Under the pieces are notes generated by a model that was not told where the DNA came from, made no database searches, and saw nothing but the letters and a program-made list of their open reading frames with translations. The position numbers were made by a program, and so were the translations under genes. A DNA stretch of 10,867 nt, taken from Candidatus Woesearchaeota archaeon. Its GTDB lineage: Archaea > Nanobdellota > Nanobdellia > Woesearchaeales > GW2011-AR4. The DNA is taken from positions 1 through 10,867 of the forward strand of contig DAOVKD010000011.1 of assembly GCA_030631975.1 (NCBI GenBank), read 5' to 3'. Position 1 is the first letter of the stretch. The number at the start of each line of letters is the position of its first letter. Positions 1 to 6,018 of the stretch are shown here, one piece after another.

Positions 1-143
1 ACGACATGCGGCAGTGTCATCTTATGCATATTCAATTTTGCAGGCAGATTATTAAGAATATCATAAACAAAACTTTGCCCAGTCAATTTTCTCCTGTTGC
101 ACAATGACGCATCAATCGTTAGATGCTGGCCGAATTCACCCAT
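1..143 (-). CDS. speD: S-adenosylmethionine decarboxylase family protein, N-terminal part
   Basis: Only the first 47 codons are present; the gene runs off the left edge. The visible protein starts MGEFGQHLTIDASLCN, continues with LTGQSFVYDILNNLP and ends MHKMTLPHV. This order (G-x-HL-x-x-D, then CN, a helix ending in NLP, then M-x-K-hydrophobic-x-x-P-hydrophobic-V) is the N-terminus of small archaeal/bacterial AdoMet decarboxylases. Family knowledge: these enzymes process themselves to a pyruvoyl cofactor and make decarboxylated AdoMet as aminopropyl donor for polyamines. The self-cleavage serine and catalytic residues lie outside the window, so activity cannot be judged. ATG at 143 is the only start before an in-frame TAG at 159-161. 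It lies downstream of the DUF1461 membrane-protein gene, 52 nt away on the same strand. A related non-catalytic SpeD-fold protein is the main alternative. Confidence 0.72.
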   Translation of the reverse strand, partial: MGEFGQHLTIDASLCNRRKLTGQSFVYDILNNLPAKLNMHKMTLPHV

Positions 144-191
144 TTTTTTAAAACAAAACTATTTTATCAGAAATTTATTATTTTAAAAGAA

Positions 192-200
192 GTATTTAAA
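192..200 (-). promoter_or_regulatory. Possible TATA box for the speD-like gene
   Basis: On the minus strand this reads TTTAAATAC, a fair archaeal TATA box, about 50 nt upstream of the speD start. It would give a leader of about 25 nt. It overlaps the stop codon of the upstream membrane-protein gene. The surrounding DNA is very AT-rich, so chance occurrence is quite possible. Confidence 0.35.
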
Positions 201-930
201 GCTTTCTGTTTTTCATTTTTCCCGTCGGTATTTTCCTAAAAAAAATTTTAAAAAATCTAATTTTTAGAAAAAATGAAAATGTTATGCAAAAAAATAATAT
301 TGATACCGACGTGATAATTGTACTGGCAGCTATTTTAATTAAGGCATCAAAAAACAAATTTTTGGGATACAAAACAACAATATTTTCAAACTCTGGGTTA
401 AAGATGTAACTGCCAAAATCAAAAAAACTTTTATGAAATAAATCAAAAACAAAATTAAAGTTAAAATTAGATAAAATAAAAAACAAAACAGCGTCTAATA
501 AAGTCAAAAAACTTCCAGCCAATAAGATAATAAAAAATCTTTTTGCAATCTTTAAAAAATTAAAATTTGATAATAAGATTAATAAAATAAATAATAACAA
601 AAATAAAATTGCAGAAGAACAGTATATTGACAGAACTTTTGAAATCAAAATTTTTACATCCAATAAATGAGTCTTTTCTCTTTCATTAAAGAAATCATTT
701 TTTATTAGTTCATTATTTTTTCCAAACTGCAAATAATTTAAAACATCATTATTAATGCTTTCAATATCATAATTCCTTAGATTATTGTGAACATTATATT
801 TTAAAAACTCTTTTTTATAGAAATCCTTGTCAAAAGTGATAGAGTTAAAGTTATATCCATAAATAATAAGTGGAATTAGTAATATCATCAAAACAGAAAC
901 AATAAGCGCAAATAGTTTTTCGTGTTTCAT
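196..930 (-). CDS. DUF1461 / TIGR01906 integral membrane protein
   Basis: A 244-aa membrane protein with hydrophobic segments at about residues 7-27, 98-121, 131-155 and 195-222, and a basic tail (KIPTGKMKNRKL). Two landmarks place it in DUF1461 (TIGR01906): ERE-x-x-H-x-x-DVK at residues 83-93, straight before the second membrane segment, and a long extracytoplasmic loop with FHKSFFDFGSYIFNP (165-179) followed by VVLYPKNLFFDALIK (185-199). This corresponds to the family's F-H-x-x-F-F ... P ... P-x-x-F-F-D region. Length is typical. The biochemical role of the family is not known to me. ATG at 930 lies about 30 nt from a TATA-like box, with no Shine-Dalgarno sequence, so the mRNA is probably leaderless or nearly so. 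Phe and Leu content is high and the gene is very AT-rich. Confidence 0.83.
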   Translation of the reverse strand: MKHEKLFALIVSVLMILLIPLIIYGYNFNSITFDKDFYKKEFLKYNVHNNLRNYDIESINNDVLNYLQFGKNNELIKNDFFNEREKTHLLDVKILISKVLSIYCSSAILFLLLFILLILLSNFNFLKIAKRFFIILLAGSFLTLLDAVLFFILSNFNFNFVFDLFHKSFFDFGSYIFNPEFENIVVLYPKNLFFDALIKIAASTIITSVSILFFCITFSFFLKIRFFKIFFRKIPTGKMKNRKL

Positions 931-952
931 TGAGCAGTTAAAGAATTAACAC

Positions 953-965
953 CTTAATATAATTT
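953..965 (-). promoter_or_regulatory. TATA box for the DUF1461 gene
   Basis: Minus-strand AAATTATATTAAG is centred about 29 nt upstream of the ATG at 930, the distance expected for a transcript starting at or just before the start codon. It overlaps the last codons of the csaA-like remnant. Confidence 0.45.
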
Positions 966-1166
966 ACTGCCCGGATCCACATCTTTTTCAGGAATAACTA
1001 AAACACATTCTTTATTTTTACCCAGAACCCCTAATATCAGGACTTCTGATAAAAATGGCCCTATTTGTTTAGGTGGAAAATTTACAACTCCAAAAACTAA
1101 CTTTCCTTTTAATTCCTCTTTTGAATAATTTGCAGTTAACTGTGCGCTTGATTGTTTTACTACAAT
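954..1166 (-). pseudogene. CsaA-like tRNA-binding domain, C-terminal remnant without a start
   Basis: An open frame of 70 codons follows an in-frame TAG (1167-1169). It reads KQSSAQLTANYSKEELKGK, then VVNFPPKQIGPFLSEVLILG, and ends IPEKDVDPGSKLY. This is the C-terminal two thirds of the CsaA-type OB-fold: SSAQ-hydrophobic-T, Y-x-x-EEL-x-GK, VVNFPP-x-QIGPF-x-SEVL-hydrophobic-LG, and a P-x-G-x-x-hydrophobic end. Full CsaA proteins are about 110 aa, so some 40 N-terminal residues are missing. There is no ATG, GTG or TTG near the beginning of the frame, and TGA and TAG stops lie just upstream. The 3' end of the neighbouring hypothetical gene overlaps it by 7 nt, and that protein does not carry the missing CsaA half. 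I read it as a remnant left by deletion or replacement. The SSAQ and NFPP wording favours CsaA over the tRNA-binding domain of methionyl-tRNA synthetase. Confidence 0.7.
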
Positions 1167-1639
1167 CTATTTTCAAAAATAATTGTTCTTTTTCTTTTCC
1201 TTAGCAGCAGCACATCCTCAAACTCTATCCTTACTCTTTTGCCTCTAACCTGTTTTTGGGCATTTTCAATTTCTTTTATTGCTTCTTTGCGCATCCTGTC
1301 CATTAACTTTTGCTTTAATTTTCCAGGAACTGTCTGAGATTCATCTTCTTTTCCAACGCCATCTGCAGCAGCAAAAGATGATGGAATGTAAAACTCAATT
1401 GGCGGACCGTTTAAAGATTGCTGTATTTCCCTTGAATTGCTGTAGTCCTGCTCAAAATTTCCGTATTTTATTGAAGTTATCATTTCATGCTCAGTAGGGC
1501 TGTAAAACATTGCTGCATAATCAGGAAAATCATTAGTAATAAGATAAGCAGCAGTATTGCTTAAGCTTCCATGAGAATCTATGCTATAGCCGCTCTTGCC
1601 TAGAACTTCATAACCAGGTGTAAATGGATTTTGGTACAT
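1160..1639 (-). CDS. Hypothetical protein, Tyr/Ser-rich N-terminus and basic helical C-terminus
   Basis: I do not recognise this protein. From the ATG at 1639 it has 159 aa and starts MYQNPFTPGYEV. The first 90 residues are rich in Tyr, Ser, Gly and Asn. There follows a linker (FAAADGVGKEDESQTVPGK), a strongly charged probable helix (KQKLMDRMRKEAIKEIENAQKQVRGKR) and a basic tail (LLLRKRKRTIIFENRL). There is no signal peptide or membrane segment, so it is probably cytosolic. An in-frame ATG at 1651 would add four residues (MLIK) and overlap the upstream gene. I prefer 1639 because the upstream neighbour starts with the same block (ATGTACCAAA) and because its TAA at 1641-1643 sits one base from this ATG, a good arrangement for coupled translation. 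It is co-directional with and directly follows the 149-aa gene. Its stop overlaps the csaA-like remnant. Confidence 0.6.
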   Translation of the reverse strand: MYQNPFTPGYEVLGKSGYSIDSHGSLSNTAAYLITNDFPDYAAMFYSPTEHEMITSIKYGNFEQDYSNSREIQQSLNGPPIEFYIPSSFAAADGVGKEDESQTVPGKLKQKLMDRMRKEAIKEIENAQKQVRGKRVRIEFEDVLLLRKRKRTIIFENRL

Positions 1640-1640
1640 T

Positions 1641-2090
1641 TTAATCAACATGCACTATTTCCTTCTCTTCCTTTATTGCCTCTTTAATTGCCTCCTCTAT
1701 GGACATATTCTGATTCTTTTTTGAATTTTTATTTTTATCCCTGCTGTCTTCAATTATTTTATTATTTTGTATGCCTTCCGCAATGCTCTTGAATTGTTCT
1801 TCTTCCTGCTCTTTTTTCTGGTATTTTTCTTCCTGCTCTACTGCATCAACAATAGTTTTTTCTTTCTCTTCAGTTTCTTTTTCTTTCTTTTTATCTTCTT
1901 CCTGCTTTTCATCAGCCCTGTAAGAATCTTTTATTTTATCCTCATCCGGCTTATTAGCATTATACGCATTGTTTTTATGGTAGTCCTGTACAGATTCATT
2001 GGAACTATGGCCGGCATAGCCGCTGCTGCCACTGCCAGTGCTATGAATATCCCATTTATCCTCATCCCATATATCATGTCTTTGGTACAT
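1641..2090 (-). CDS. Hypothetical Glu/Lys-rich coiled-coil protein
   Basis: An unrecognised 149-aa protein in two parts. Residues 1-45 (starting MYQRHDIWDEDKWDIH) are rich in Gly, Ser, Asn, Asp and Tyr and probably disordered. From about residue 50 to the end it is dominated by Glu, Lys and Gln with Ala/Ile spacing, reading as a long charged coiled coil. The last part (SIEEAIKEAIKEEKEI) has a regular helix pattern. No catalytic motif, signal peptide or membrane segment is visible. It begins with the same MYQ block as the next gene and is separated from it by one base if that gene starts at 1639. Together they look like an operon-linked pair, perhaps a two-part assembly, but that is inference. 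The opposite strand gives a long Phe-rich open frame, which is only a mirror of the Lys/Glu codons. Confidence 0.6.
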   Translation of the reverse strand: MYQRHDIWDEDKWDIHSTGSGSSGYAGHSSNESVQDYHKNNAYNANKPDEDKIKDSYRADEKQEEDKKKEKETEEKEKTIVDAVEQEEKYQKKEQEEEQFKSIAEGIQNNKIIEDSRDKNKNSKKNQNMSIEEAIKEAIKEEKEIVHVD

Positions 2091-2141
2091 TTTGTTAATC
2101 CTTATTACAAGGTTAAGATACAGATTTTATACAGCTCCCCC

Positions 2142-2149
2142 TTTATAAA
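2142..2149 (-). promoter_or_regulatory. TATA box for the 149-aa / 159-aa gene pair
   Basis: Minus-strand TTTATAAA, preceded by a purine-rich AAAAG, about 52 nt upstream of the ATG at 2090. It would give a leader of about 25-30 nt. A second candidate, GTATAAAATC (2122-2131), lies closer and would give a leader of 10-15 nt. The 96-nt gap after the NYN gene makes a separate promoter here plausible. Confidence 0.5.
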
Positions 2150-2186
2150 CTTTTCTATTTATTCACCACCCGACAGTAACAGCTAA

Positions 2187-2690
2187 TCAGTATTTAATCA
2201 AAAATTTTCTCTTGTTAGTGTCCATATCTAAAAACTCGTCTGCTTCTGCCCTTAGCTTTGCAGAGCTGCTTGGCCCAATAGCCATTACTTCTATTCTGCA
2301 CCCCATTGCGCGCCTTAAGTGCTGCAGTAAAGGCACAAAATCACCATCACCGCTTACCAATACCAGAGTATCCAGCTTATTTGCCAGTTCAATCATGTCC
2401 ATAGCTATGCCTATATCCCAATCGCCTTTTTTTGCCCCGCCTGCAAATGTCTGCAAGTCTTTTGATTTTACTTCATAACCAATTTTTTCCAGGGCGTCAT
2501 GAAAATTCTTCTCTTCCTTTATGTTTGCTTTTATGACATAGCACATAGCCCTCACCAGTTTTCTCCCAGCAACAGCCTCCCTAAGAACTTGCGCAAAATT
2601 AACCTTTGCCTTATACAAATTCTTTGCAGAATAATAAAGGTTCTGCACATCAACAAAAACTCCTACACGCTGTTCCTTATTTATTTTCAT
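2187..2690 (-). CDS. NYN-domain (PIN-like) protein, TIGR00288 / LabA-like family
   Basis: A 167-aa protein that is almost entirely one NYN domain. Visible landmarks are VGVFVDVQNLYYSA near the N-terminus (acidic D14 and N17), KKGDWDIGIAMDM (D92) and LVSGDGDFVPLLQHLR (D115 and D117). These are the clustered acids that bind metal in the PIN/NYN nuclease fold, and all are present, so an active RNase is plausible. RNA as substrate is a family-level inference. Length agrees with archaeal TIGR00288 proteins, which consist of the domain alone. ATG at 2690 is preceded by a good Shine-Dalgarno sequence (GGTGAG). The 50-aa zinc-ribbon gene ends 34 nt upstream on the same strand, so the two are probably co-transcribed, and the zinc ribbon may be a nucleic-acid-binding partner. 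The product is soluble and probably cytosolic. Confidence 0.88.
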   Translation of the reverse strand: MKINKEQRVGVFVDVQNLYYSAKNLYKAKVNFAQVLREAVAGRKLVRAMCYVIKANIKEEKNFHDALEKIGYEVKSKDLQTFAGGAKKGDWDIGIAMDMIELANKLDTLVLVSGDGDFVPLLQHLRRAMGCRIEVMAIGPSSSAKLRAEADEFLDMDTNKRKFLIKY

Positions 2691-2694
2691 TTAA

Positions 2695-2700
2695 CTCACC
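2695..2700 (-). promoter_or_regulatory. Shine-Dalgarno site of the NYN gene
   Basis: Minus-strand GGTGAG lies four bases upstream of the ATG at 2690 and matches the 16S rRNA 3' end. Most other starts in the window lack such a site, which fits an internal operon gene here and leaderless first genes elsewhere. Confidence 0.6.
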
Positions 2701-2724
2701 TAATCTGTTTGTATTTTGTATTAA

Positions 2725-2877
2725 TTAAATATTTTTTACATTTTGCTCAAAACCGCAGTTAGAGCATTTAATTTTTCCTTCTGCGAATTTTAGGCTTAAC
2801 TCCCCGCATTTAGGGCATTTCTGAACAACCTTAAACTTTTCTATCTGTTTTTTCCAGTCTTCTTCATCATGGTTCAT
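2725..2877 (-). CDS. Small zinc-ribbon protein (50 aa)
   Basis: The frame encodes 50 residues: MNHDEEDWKKQIEKFKVVQ, then CPKCGELSLKF, a short loop, KCSNCGFEQNV and a two-residue tail. The two C-x-x-C-G knuckles (C21/C24 and C38/C41, 13 residues between the pairs) are a complete zinc ribbon of the kind seen in transcription, ribosome and RNA-processing factors. The first 19 residues form a charged helix. Nothing else is in the protein, so the job is probably nucleic-acid or protein binding; the partner is unknown. A strong TATA box centred about 25 nt from the ATG predicts a leaderless transcript that continues into the NYN gene. The codon pattern, intact cysteines and well-placed promoter make this a convincing small gene. 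Confidence 0.78.
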   Translation of the reverse strand: MNHDEEDWKKQIEKFKVVQKCPKCGELSLKFAEGKIKCSNCGFEQNVKNI

Positions 2878-2895
2878 AACAGGGAAGTTTAGCTG

Positions 2896-2907
2896 TTTAT
2901 ATATAAA
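2896..2907 (-). promoter_or_regulatory. TATA box of the zinc-ribbon / NYN operon
   Basis: TTTATATATAAA, a perfect palindromic TATA box, is centred about 25 nt upstream of the ATG at 2877, so transcription should start at or within a base or two of the start codon. Confidence 0.6.
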
Positions 2908-3080
2908 TTTATCGTGAGATAGATACTGCTTATTCTTCGGGATATGATTTTTATGAAATTTTACTTTTAATAACGGAACTTCCCCTTAGTCCTTCGGACA
3001 TTTAGCCTCTACGTAAAACCAATGCAAACCACGTAGATAGTTTTAAGTTAACTGTACAGCATACAAAAAACCCCGACATC
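2908..3080. other. Divergent intergenic region with two small hairpins
   Basis: No gene is seen between the divergent zinc-ribbon and polB promoters. It contains a tight hairpin GTCC-TTC-GGAC (2989-2999) and a 7-bp perfect stem TCTACGT/ACGTAGA (3008-3014 with 3031-3037, 16-nt loop) followed by TAGTTTTAAG. The decamer TTAGTCCTTC (2986-2995) recurs at 6002-6011, just before the double-hairpin element upstream of ileS. A TATA-like CTTTTAATAA (2964-2973) could start a short plus-strand RNA of about 45 nt ending in the T-rich stretch, but this is speculative. No C/D or H/ACA box motifs were found. Confidence 0.3.
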
Positions 3081-3090
3081 TTTATAAATT
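3081..3090 (+). promoter_or_regulatory. TATA box of polB
   Basis: TTTATAAATT is centred about 26 nt upstream of the ATG at 3111, the spacing of a leaderless archaeal transcript. No Shine-Dalgarno sequence lies before the start codon. Confidence 0.65.
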
Positions 3091-3110
3091 GGTAAACCCT
3101 ACCTTAAAGC

Positions 3111-5567
3111 ATGGCAGACAAAATAAGATTCTTTCCTTTAGACGTAATGTACAAGGTAATAGATGAAAAGCCGGTAATCCATTTGTTTGGCAGAACTGCT
3201 GACAACAAGCAGGTATGCGTTCTTTATGATAATTTTGAGCCATACTTTTATGTTATACCAAAAAAGGGTTCTGACATAACAGAGCAATTGAAGAACCTAA
3301 AAATTACAAAAAACGGCCAAACATACACCATAACAAAAGTAGAGGCAGTAAAAAAGAAACATTTCGGCAGGGACATAGATGCAATAAAAGTTTTTACAAA
3401 ACTTCCTGGAGATATTCCTGTTATAAGCAGTGAATTAAGGGCTCTAAGCGGCATCGAATCAATAAACGAAAATGATATACTGTTTACAAGAAGATTCCTG
3501 ATAGACAATAACATAGTGCCTTTGACATTATGTGAAGCTGAAGGCAGCTTCGGCCCGCAAAACCTGAAAGTTCCTGCTTTCAAAGCAGAAAAAATAGAGC
3601 CCTTCGGGACTGAAACTTTCCTGAAACCAAGGATTCTTTCTGTTGACATAGAGACGTATGCGCCTCTTTATAAGGAGATTGCGCCGGAAAAAAATCCAAT
3701 AATAATGCTCTCGCTCTATGCAAAAGACTTTCAAAAAGTATTCGTATGGAAGCGCTTTAAGACAAATCTTGACTATGTCGAGTTTGTTGATAGTGAGTCA
3801 GAGTTGATGGATAAATTCAAAGATGTAATTGAAAGCTATAAGCCTGACATTTTGACAGGATATTTCTCTGACGGTTTTGATCTTCCGTACATAAAAGTCC
3901 GTGCCGGCAAATACAAGATTAAGCTTGATTTAGGCCTCGATTTTTCAGAATTAAAAGTCAGCAAAGGAAAAGTTACCACATCACAAATCACAGGAATTAT
4001 ACACCTGGATATTTTTAAATTTATAAGGAAGGTAATATCAGGGACGCTGGAAACAGAAACCTACAATTTAAATGCTGTTGCCTCTGAACTGCTTGGCGAA
4101 AAAAAGTATGATGTTGATCTGAATGAACTTTCAAAAGCATGGGACAATGAAACAGAGCTCAACGAATTCTGTGAATATAACTTAAACGATGCCAGGCTGT
4201 CCTATAATCTCGCTGAAAAATTAATGCCGACGATAATCGAAATGGTCAAGATAACAGGCCTTACCATATATGATGTAAACAGAATGGGCTTCTCCCAGCT
4301 AGTTGAATGGTATCTGCTAAGGCAGGCCCCTAACTTTAATGAAATAGCCCCTAACAGGCCCTCAAATGACGAGATTATGAAAAGAAGACTGCAGACATAC
4401 AAGGGCGCTTTTGTTTTTGAGCCAAAGCCAGGTTTGTATGATAACATAGTTGTGTTTGACTACCGCAGCCTATACCCAACAATAATAGGCTCTCATAACA
4501 TAGGCCTTGGAACAATTAATTGCGGTTGCTGCGAAGAAGAAGCAAAATTAGCCCCCATGGAAGATAATAAAAAAATCTGGTTTTGCAGCAAAAAGAAGGG
4601 TTTTATACCCACCTTAATAGAGGATTTGATAACCAGAAGAACAAGGATTAAGGAAATAATAAAAGACCAGACAGACGAGAAGTTTGCAATACTCGATGCA
4701 AGACAAAATATCCTTAAGCTTCTTGCAAATTCTTTTTACGGCTACTTGGGATTTTTTGCTGCCCGCTGGTATTCAATAGAATGCGCGCAGGCAACGACAG
4801 CCTTCGGAAGATATTACATAAAAGATGTCATCGAAAAAGCAGAAAAATCCGGATTTAAAGTGCTTTACTCAGACACGGATTCGATCTTTATGGCCCTAGG
4901 TGAAAAAACAAAACAGGATGCTGAAAAATTCTCGGAAAAGGTAAATCAGGAGCTTCCTGGACTGATGGAGCTTGAATTTGAAGGTTTTTACCGGGCAGGT
5001 ATTTTTGTATCAGCAAAAATGGGCGCTTACGGCGCAAAGAAAAAATACGCCCTTATTGATGAAAACGGGATGTTAAAGATCAAAGGCTTTGAGAGTGTAA
5101 GGAGAAACTGGTCAATGATTGCAAAAGAAGTGCAGGAAAAAGTTTTGGCTATCATATTAAAAGAGCGCGATAATGAAAAAGCTGTAGAGTACGCCAAAAA
5201 AGTTGTTGATGACCTGAAAAATAAAAAAATACCCCTTGAAAAAGTAATAATCCATACACAACTGCAAAAAGAAATTTCCGAGTATGATGCCCGCGGCCCT
5301 CATGTTGCTGTCGCGCAAAGACTGAAAAACCAGGGAGTAAATGTTGGTCCTGGATCCATGATAAGGTTTGTTGTTTTGCAGGGAAGCGATATAATAAGAA
5401 ATCGCTCCAGGCTGCCTGAGGAAGTCAAAGGAAATAACTATGATGCAGACTATTACATAAACAACCAGGTTATTCCTGCTGTTGAAAGAATTTTCAATGT
5501 TCTGGGCTACACAAAAGAAGACTTGCTGGAAATAAAAGAGCAGACTAAATTAGGAGGGTATTTCTGA
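3111..5567 (+). CDS. polB: Archaeal family B DNA polymerase
   Basis: An 818-aa replicative or repair DNA polymerase with 3'-5' exonuclease, of normal single-chain length. The N-terminal domain is at about 1-170. The exonuclease domain has Exo I SVDIETY (D179, E181), Exo II GYFSDGFDLPY (D257) and Exo III YNLND (Y356, D360). The polymerase domain has motif A FDYRSLYPTII (D450), motif B KLLANSFYG (K536 to G544), motif C YSDTDS (D588, D590) and the DNA-contact KKKYALID. The chain ends in QTKLGGYF (811-818), a PCNA-interacting box, so it should work tethered to the sliding clamp. In Exo II the usual Asn of the YNGDxFD pattern is Phe-Ser here, although all catalytic acids remain. Cysteines at 471, 473, 474 and 492 lie between motif A and the fingers, where euryarchaeal enzymes carry a cysteine pair. 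The gene stands alone behind its own promoter, divergent from the zinc-ribbon/NYN operon. Confidence 0.97.
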   Translation: MADKIRFFPLDVMYKVIDEKPVIHLFGRTADNKQVCVLYDNFEPYFYVIPKKGSDITEQLKNLKITKNGQTYTITKVEAVKKKHFGRDIDAIKVFTKLPGDIPVISSELRALSGIESINENDILFTRRFLIDNNIVPLTLCEAEGSFGPQNLKVPAFKAEKIEPFGTETFLKPRILSVDIETYAPLYKEIAPEKNPIIMLSLYAKDFQKVFVWKRFKTNLDYVEFVDSESELMDKFKDVIESYKPDILTGYFSDGFDLPYIKVRAGKYKIKLDLGLDFSELKVSKGKVTTSQITGIIHLDIFKFIRKVISGTLETETYNLNAVASELLGEKKYDVDLNELSKAWDNETELNEFCEYNLNDARLSYNLAEKLMPTIIEMVKITGLTIYDVNRMGFSQLVEWYLLRQAPNFNEIAPNRPSNDEIMKRRLQTYKGAFVFEPKPGLYDNIVVFDYRSLYPTIIGSHNIGLGTINCGCCEEEAKLAPMEDNKKIWFCSKKKGFIPTLIEDLITRRTRIKEIIKDQTDEKFAILDARQNILKLLANSFYGYLGFFAARWYSIECAQATTAFGRYYIKDVIEKAEKSGFKVLYSDTDSIFMALGEKTKQDAEKFSEKVNQELPGLMELEFEGFYRAGIFVSAKMGAYGAKKKYALIDENGMLKIKGFESVRRNWSMIAKEVQEKVLAIILKERDNEKAVEYAKKVVDDLKNKKIPLEKVIIHTQLQKEISEYDARGPHVAVAQRLKNQGVNVGPGSMIRFVVLQGSDIIRNRSRLPEEVKGNNYDADYYINNQVIPAVERIFNVLGYTKEDLLEIKEQTKLGGYF

Positions 5568-5602
5568 AGATTATGTAAAGTAAACTTGTTAAGTATACAG
5601 TA

Positions 5603-5812
5603 AGGGCTGTGCCTAATTTAGGGGAGGCGGGTGGGAAAAATCATGTTTTATCTGAAATTAAAATGCTGTGTATCTGAACGTAAAACTTTTTAGAAGGTTT
5701 GCGTTAGCAAGCCCAGAAAACCGAGTCAATTAGTCTGTTGGTTTTCGCTGTAAAATCAAGATGCAGCATTTTGACTAAAGTTTGCTCTGGCACAGCCCTA
5801 AACTCCCACTCG
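5603..5812. other. Nested inverted-repeat region: structured RNA or MITE-like element
   Basis: The outer arms AGGGCTGTGCC (5603-5613) and GGCACAGCCCT (5789-5799) are perfect 11-bp complements. Inside them AAAATGCTG (5660-5668) pairs with CAGCATTTT (5764-5772), and ATCT (5672-5675) with AGAT (5759-5762). AACGTAAA (5677-5684) pairs with TTTGCGTT (5698-5705, one G-U), and GAAAACC (5716-5722) with GGTTTTC (5740-5746). CGGGTGGGA (5628-5636) can also pair with TCCCACTCG (5804-5812, one G-U), crossing the outer helix as a pseudoknot. Either strand could be the RNA; on the minus strand a TTATATG lies about 26 nt before the right arm. The arms also resemble insertion-sequence terminal repeats, but no target duplication is visible. 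RNase P, SRP and tmRNA consensus motifs are absent. Confidence 0.45.
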
Positions 5813-5896
5813 TAACTGGCAAAGCATATAACAGCAATTTTGCGATGTTAAATTAACTAAAGATTCTGTGCTTAAAAATAAGAAATAAGTAAAAGA

Positions 5897-5906
5897 TTTA
5901 AAAAGG
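5897..5906 (+). promoter_or_regulatory. Possible upstream ileS promoter
   Basis: TTTAAAAAGG follows a purine-rich stretch. Transcription starting about 25 nt downstream would give a long ileS leader of roughly 270 nt that includes the 16-codon frame and all three hairpins. The consensus match is modest. Confidence 0.3.
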
Positions 5907-5954
5907 CAGATAATTTCTCGTTTACAGGCATAATTATTGATAAAACAATCAACC

Positions 5955-6005
5955 ATGAAAATAATTATAGCGGAAAAACTAAATAATCGTATAAAATTTG
6001 TTTAG
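5955..6005 (+). CDS. Possible 16-codon Ile-rich leader peptide upstream of ileS
   Basis: The frame encodes MKIIIAEKLNNRIKFV and stops with TAG. Four of its 16 residues are Ile, three of them consecutive near the start (ATA ATT ATA). Its stop codon adjoins the segment that leads into the double-hairpin element. The layout resembles a translation-dependent leader for an isoleucine-responsive gene. Arguments against it: no Shine-Dalgarno sequence, a frame short enough to arise by chance in DNA with this base composition, and a better TATA box (5990-5997) lying inside it, which would bypass it. Confidence 0.2.
   Translation: MKIIIAEKLNNRIKFV
5990..5997 (+). promoter_or_regulatory. Probable TATA box of ileS
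   Basis: TATAAAAT has its centre about 26 nt before 6019, where the double-hairpin element begins. If used, the ileS mRNA would start almost exactly with the element and carry a leader of about 178 nt. Confidence 0.45.
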
Positions 6006-6018
6006 TCCTTCCTGATAC

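Noticed and set aside
1767..2186. Long plus-strand open frame encoding a Phe-rich, membrane-like protein
   Set aside because: It is the antisense of the Lys/Glu-rich codons of the minus-strand coiled-coil gene. The Phe runs follow directly from GAA/AAA codons, and it has no family-like features.
1129..3053. Shared palindromic AGTTAACTGT near 1134 and near 3046
   Set aside because: Only ten bases long and mostly AT. The first copy lies in the csaA-like coding remnant, so chance is the simplest explanation.
5603..5799. Recent insertion-sequence or MITE copy with target duplication
   Set aside because: The arms look like terminal repeats, but the flanks (ATACAGTA on the left, AAACTCCC on the right) do not match and no transposase fragment is readable inside. 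Retained only as an alternative.
5603..5812. RNase P RNA, SRP RNA or tmRNA
   Set aside because: The crossing helices resemble the RNase P topology, but the universally conserved RNase P blocks, the SRP helix-8 motif and a tmRNA acceptor end are not found.
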